From positions 1 through 10,124 of the forward strand of contig JAJDEL010000310.1 of the NCBI GenBank assembly GCA_029259835.1: a DNA stretch of 10,124 nucleotides, written 5' to 3'. The position numbers and the translations under genes are program-made. Positions 7,170 through 10,124 of the stretch are shown piece by piece. The notes under the pieces were generated by a model. That model saw only the letters and a program-made list of their open reading frames with translations, was not told the origin of the DNA and searched no databases. Each line of letters starts with the position of its first letter. Position 1 is the first letter of the stretch. Source of the stretch: Planctomicrobium sp. Lineage in GTDB: Bacteria; Planctomycetota; Planctomycetia; Planctomycetales; Planctomycetaceae.

Positions 7170-8480
7170 ATGACTACACCCAGCAATTCCAATCGCCGCG
7201 ACTTTCTTAAAGAAAGCGCTTCCGTTGCCGCCGTCGCGTCCTTTGCGTCTGTTGTTCCGTCTACTGCACTTGGACTCCAGGAGAGTGTTGCTCCGAGTGA
7301 AAAGATCAACCTGGGCGTGATCGGAATTGGGCCGCGTTGTACTTATGATCTTACCGCGATGCTGAAATTCAAGGACATTCAGTGTGTTGCGATTGCCGAT
7401 GTGCAGTCCCGCCGCCGCGACGCCGGCAAGGCTCTTGTTGATAGTCACTACGGCAACAAAGATTTGGTGTTGTACCAGGATTTTCGTGAACTGCTGGATC
7501 GTAAAGATATTGATGCGGTTCTCATCGCAACCGGTGACCGTTGGCACGCGGACGCTTCCATGCTTGCTGCCAAGGCTGGCAAAGACGTCTACAGTGAAAA
7601 ACCGTGCGGGATCACGATTGCGAAGTGTCAGGAACTCGCTGACACGATACACGCCGAAAAGCGTGTCTTTCAGGCAGGGACTCAGCGTCGATCTGTTCCG
7701 AATTTTCAGAAGGCGGTTGAACTGGCACATACCGGAAAGCTGGGCAAGCTGCACACGATGCACGCTTCAATTTATTTGCCTGTGCTTGACAACACCTGGC
7801 TGCCTGGTCAACCAACTCCGCCGAAGCAGCAGTGCGACTGGAATATGTGGCTGGGACCGGCGGCGTGGCGACCGTTCAATCAGAAGTACGTTGATGGTCG
7901 CTGGCGCGGGCAATGGGATTTCGATTCCGGAGCGAAGCTACTCGATTGGGGAGCACACACCGTCGACCTGTGCCAATGGGCGAATCAAGCCGACGAGACA
8001 ATGCCGATCGAATACGAACCGACCGACCAGAACATCATTTGCACATACGCAAATGGCGTGAAGTTGATCATTGACTTCCTGCCAGAACCGTTCGGAAATC
8101 GCGACCCGCATTACATCACCCGACTCGGCACCTGCCCGGTCCGTTTCATTGGAGATGAAGGCTGGGTCGAAACTGGCGACAGCGGCGAGATTGTCGCCGA
8201 ACCGAAATCGCTGCAAAAAGATCTCGGCGACCAAACGAAACGCGTGCGCGGCCTGGATGTTGGCGCGCACTCGCGGGACTTCTTCGACTGCATTCGCTCA
8301 CGCGGTAAAACTGCTGCGAACCAAGACGTGATGCGAAAATCCCACATCGCCTGCCACGCCGCCGCTATCGCCTGGATCTTGCAACGCAAAGTGAAAATTG
8401 ATCCCGTGAAAGAAGAATTCATTAACGATGCCGAAGCCAACATGCTGCGTTCGAGACCGTCACGGGAATGGGCGGTGTGA
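7170..8480 (+). CDS. Gfo/Idh/MocA family oxidoreductase, Tat-exported
   Basis: A 436-residue NAD(P)-dependent oxidoreductase of the Gfo/Idh/MocA family, whose members oxidise, reduce or rearrange sugars and cyclitols. The N-terminus has a clear twin-arginine motif, NRRDFLK (residues 8-14), followed by an Ala/Val-rich hydrophobic stretch to about residue 36, so the folded, cofactor-loaded enzyme is probably exported. The Rossmann fold begins at INLGVIGIG (46-54), a shortened GxGxxx nucleotide motif. The family signature EKP is at 143-145 (DVYSEKPCG). The C-terminal substrate domain contains NMWLGPAAWRPF and DWGAHTVDLCQW, with D259 and H263 in the usual DxGxHxxD arrangement. The substrate cannot be read from the sequence; a glycan-derived sugar is plausible given the neighbours. 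The start is set by an AAGAGG site. The next gene follows after 58 nt in the same direction. Confidence 0.93.
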   Translation: MTTPSNSNRRDFLKESASVAAVASFASVVPSTALGLQESVAPSEKINLGVIGIGPRCTYDLTAMLKFKDIQCVAIADVQSRRRDAGKALVDSHYGNKDLVLYQDFRELLDRKDIDAVLIATGDRWHADASMLAAKAGKDVYSEKPCGITIAKCQELADTIHAEKRVFQAGTQRRSVPNFQKAVELAHTGKLGKLHTMHASIYLPVLDNTWLPGQPTPPKQQCDWNMWLGPAAWRPFNQKYVDGRWRGQWDFDSGAKLLDWGAHTVDLCQWANQADETMPIEYEPTDQNIICTYANGVKLIIDFLPEPFGNRDPHYITRLGTCPVRFIGDEGWVETGDSGEIVAEPKSLQKDLGDQTKRVRGLDVGAHSRDFFDCIRSRGKTAANQDVMRKSHIACHAAAIAWILQRKVKIDPVKEEFINDAEANMLRSRPSREWAV

Positions 8481-8538
8481 GTTCACCTGATTTCAGCATT
8501 CTCGTGTTGCAGTCCATGAATTACTGAGGGGAACTAAA

Positions 8539-9432
8539 ATGTCTCGCCCGCTTAAATTTTGTTGGAGAACTGGCTTTTCCATACTTCTTCTGGTTGTAAT
8601 GAATCCGATTACTCAGGCGGATGGTGCTGATGACAAAGTCCGTGCAGAAATCAAAGCGGCCTGTGATGAAATCGTTGCGGTGAAGTTGAACCGGGAGAAA
8701 TACCAGTCAGGGAATGACCCGAAAGCAGCGGAGACCTTCGCTTGGCTTTACCTAGCGTATGGCACGCATGAGTTGTTCAATAAGGCAATGGAGCATCATT
8801 CCGATCATTGCGAGTTGTTCATCAACACATACCTTGACGAAGCACTTTCTCGCCCGGGCCCTGAGGGCTTTCGTCTCATCCTGGCGGCAGAAGGCGTGTT
8901 GTTTTCGATTGAACCTACAAAAAGAATTATGGCACGTGGAGAAACTTGGCTCAAATGTTCGCGTGCCTCTGCAAAATATCAGGTCCATTTGCTGGCGAAT
9001 GACCGAAAAAAAGGAGCCGCTTTGTATCAGTTTGTTGTTTGGAGAAAACAGTATTTCAGGACTGACCGCATGTATTCAAGGATCGAGAAAGCGGTTGAAA
9101 AAGTTCGCAATAAAGAAGACTTCTTTTGGAATGGGAGAAATTTTGCATTGCTCGCGATGGCCACAGGTAGGGAAGATCTAGTTCATGGCTTAGAGGAGGA
9201 AAACATGAGTTCGAGATGCTCTCTATGGGCGAGGTGGATTGGACTGCAATTCACGATTCTAAGGCCAAGTTCAGTGGGTTCGTTCTGGTACGTCGCTCCT
9301 CAAGTCGATGTCGGTGATCCATGGTCTAAAAATTTTGAACTCGAAGAAATGCTCCTCCCGGCCACGCCTCTTCCGAACTGGTCTGGAGAAGTGCTAGAAC
9401 TTACTGGGCATGAAATGCCTAACCATAGTTAG
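8539..9432 (+). CDS. Unrecognised secreted, mostly helical protein
   Basis: A 297-residue protein that I cannot assign to a family. It has a Sec-type signal: a basic start (MSRPLKFCWR), the hydrophobic core GFSILLLVVMNP and a likely cleavage near residue 28 (TQA). The mature part looks mainly alpha-helical and charged (DDKVRAEIKAACDEIVAVKLNR, YSRIEKAVEKVRNKEDFFW), with four scattered Cys residues after the signal region (AACDE, HCELF, KCSRA, RCSLW). That would suit one or two disulfides, or a soluble helical-repeat fold; both are inference. The start is well supported by GAGGGGA at 8526-8532, 6 nt before the ATG. It sits 58 nt after the oxidoreductase gene and may be in the same transcript. 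A two-hairpin element follows its stop. Confidence 0.8.
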   Translation: MSRPLKFCWRTGFSILLLVVMNPITQADGADDKVRAEIKAACDEIVAVKLNREKYQSGNDPKAAETFAWLYLAYGTHELFNKAMEHHSDHCELFINTYLDEALSRPGPEGFRLILAAEGVLFSIEPTKRIMARGETWLKCSRASAKYQVHLLANDRKKGAALYQFVVWRKQYFRTDRMYSRIEKAVEKVRNKEDFFWNGRNFALLAMATGREDLVHGLEEENMSSRCSLWARWIGLQFTILRPSSVGSFWYVAPQVDVGDPWSKNFELEEMLLPATPLPNWSGEVLELTGHEMPNHS

Positions 9433-9465
9433 AGATTATTTTGAGTTAGCGGGCCGATCCAATTC

Positions 9466-9526
9466 GTAGGGCATGCTCCTGCATGCCTTCCTAGTCATTA
9501 CACTGGTAGGAAGGCCCCTGTCCTAC
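9466..9526. repeat. Two-hairpin palindromic element (REP-like or terminator)
   Basis: The 61 nt begin with GTAGG and end with CCTAC. The left hairpin is a perfect 7-bp stem, GGCATGC (9470-9476) with GCATGCC (9481-9487), loop TCCT. The right hairpin is a perfect 6-bp stem, GTAGGA (9506-9511) with TCCTAC (9521-9526). A third, competing stem joins them: CCTTCCTA (9486-9493) with TAGGAAGG (9507-9514), 8 bp perfect. The layout resembles bacterial REP/BIME-type intergenic palindromes. It lies between two plus-strand genes, 33 nt after one stop and 49 nt before the next start. A T-rich run (about 9539-9553) follows, but not directly after a stem, so a classical rho-independent terminator is not clear. 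Whether it is repeated elsewhere in the genome cannot be seen here. Confidence 0.65.
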
Positions 9527-9565
9527 ATGAGACGTTGATTTAATTTTTGTTTTCACGAAGATTTC

Positions 9566-9569
9566 GGAG
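9566..9569 (+). promoter_or_regulatory. Ribosome binding site for the deacetylase gene
   Basis: GGAG lies 6 nt before ATG 9576 and supports that start. An alternative ATG at 9588 (residue 5) would shorten the signal peptide n-region and has no comparable site. Confidence 0.6.
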
Positions 9570-9575
9570 TTTCTG

Positions 9576-10124
9576 ATGCGTGTGTCAATGCTTACGTTTA
9601 TTGCTTGTTTGGTCGCGTTGCCGGCGCTTGCTCTGGAGCCGATTCCGGACAAGTTGGTTGTTTTGACTTTTGATGATTCTGTGAAATCGCACTTTAGTGT
9701 GGTGCGGCCGATTTTGAAGAAATACAAGTTCGGCGCGACGTTCTTCATTACGGAAGGGTTCGATTTCAAGACGAACAAAAAGCATTACATGACCTGGGAG
9801 GAGATCGCGCAACTCCACCGTGATGGCTTCGAGATTGGGAACCATACGCGGGACCATATGTCTCTGGATCAGAACAATCCGGAAAAGTTGAAACAGCAAC
9901 TGCTTCAACTCACTGAGCAAATCGAGGCGATCAACGAGCGTTGCAAAGAGCATGGCATTCCTCGAACGACCACGTTTGCGTACCCCGGCAACGGCATTGA
10001 CGCTGCCGCGTTTCCGATATTGAAGAAACTGGGGATTCAGTTCGCCCGACGCGGCGGCGCCCCGGAGTATCCGTACGAAGAAGGGAGAGGGTTTGCGTAC
10101 GAGCCTGGTTTGGATCATCCGCTG
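9576..10124 (+). CDS. Secreted polysaccharide deacetylase (NodB homology domain), 3' partial
   Basis: An open frame of 183 codons that runs off the right edge without a stop. It encodes a carbohydrate esterase family 4/NodB-type deacetylase, which removes acetyl groups from N- or O-acetylated polysaccharides using a metal held by one Asp and two His. A Sec signal is present (MRVSMLTFIACLVALPALA, cleavage after residue 19). Motif 1 is LTFDDS (30-35), with D33 and D34; the usual Gly after the Asp pair is Ser here. Motif 2 is NHTRDH (89-94), giving the HxxxH metal ligands H90 and H94. Motif 3 is FAYPGN (134-139). The segment between motifs 1 and 2 (FGATFFITEGF, MTWEEIAQLHRDGFEIGNH) is typical. 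The substrate is unknown; a role in processing environmental glycans fits the neighbourhood. The C-terminal part of the domain is outside the window. Confidence 0.92.
   Translation, partial: MRVSMLTFIACLVALPALALEPIPDKLVVLTFDDSVKSHFSVVRPILKKYKFGATFFITEGFDFKTNKKHYMTWEEIAQLHRDGFEIGNHTRDHMSLDQNNPEKLKQQLLQLTEQIEAINERCKEHGIPRTTTFAYPGNGIDAAAFPILKKLGIQFARRGGAPEYPYEEGRGFAYEPGLDHPL

Noticed and set aside
6917..7210. Plus-strand open frame of 97 codons in the intergenic region
   Set aside because: It has no family features or visible ribosome site, and it overlaps the well-supported oxidoreductase start in a different frame.
7140..7763. Minus-strand open frame of 207 codons
   Set aside because: It is antisense to the oxidoreductase N-terminal half, whose Tat motif, Rossmann motif and EKP motif are clear.
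7384..8061. Plus-strand open frame of 225 codons in another frame
   Set aside because: It lies entirely inside the oxidoreductase gene and has a Cys/Arg-rich, low-similarity composition typical of a shadow frame.
9585..10118. Minus-strand open frame of 177 codons
   Set aside because: It is wholly antisense to the deacetylase frame, which carries a signal peptide and all three NodB motifs. The minus-strand product is Arg-rich with no recognisable domain.
1..10124. CRISPR array, tRNA or rRNA gene, integrase or insertion sequence
   Set aside because: No direct-repeat array, no cloverleaf or rRNA-like segment and no transposase or integrase motif was seen on either strand.

Overview
The window looks like chromosomal DNA of a planctomycete (Planctomycetota, probably Planctomycetaceae or a relative). 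The strongest sign is a DUF1553 gene followed directly by a DUF1501 gene, a pairing that is heavily expanded in that phylum. Supporting signs are twin-arginine or Sec export signals on most products, a Tat-exported Gfo/Idh/MocA oxidoreductase, a secreted PQQ-type beta-propeller and mixed use of Shine-Dalgarno sites. The genus cannot be fixed from this sequence alone.

Layout, left to right. (1) Nucleotides 1-3249, + strand: the 3' part of a DUF1553 (PSD1) gene that enters from the left edge, then a complete DUF1501 gene, essentially abutting. (2) Nucleotides 3271-6881, - strand: a membrane-anchored protein of unknown function with weak leucine-rich-repeat character (upstream-most), then a secreted PQQ-like beta-propeller protein, then a Tat-exported sialidase/BNR-like protein. 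The last two are separated by 9 nt and look like one transcription unit. It converges on the DUF1501 gene with only 21 nt between the stops. (3) Nucleotides 6882-7169: a divergent, AT-leaning intergenic region. (4) Nucleotides 7170-10124, + strand: a Gfo/Idh/MocA oxidoreductase, an unrecognised secreted helical protein, a 61-nt two-hairpin palindromic element in the intergenic gap, and a secreted NodB-type polysaccharide deacetylase that runs off the right edge.

Taken together, nearly every product is predicted to act outside the cytoplasm. The recognisable ones (sialidase-like propeller, PQQ-like propeller, Gfo/Idh/MocA oxidoreductase, polysaccharide deacetylase, LamG-bearing PSD1 protein) fit binding and processing of complex glycans. 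That joint role is inferred from family membership and proximity; no substrate can be read from the sequence.

I did not find a clearly new system such as a defence island, integrase, CRISPR array or biosynthetic cluster. The points most worth a second look are the LamG-like domain inserted inside the DUF1553 C-terminus, the two-hairpin element at 9466-9526, and the two proteins without recognisable function.
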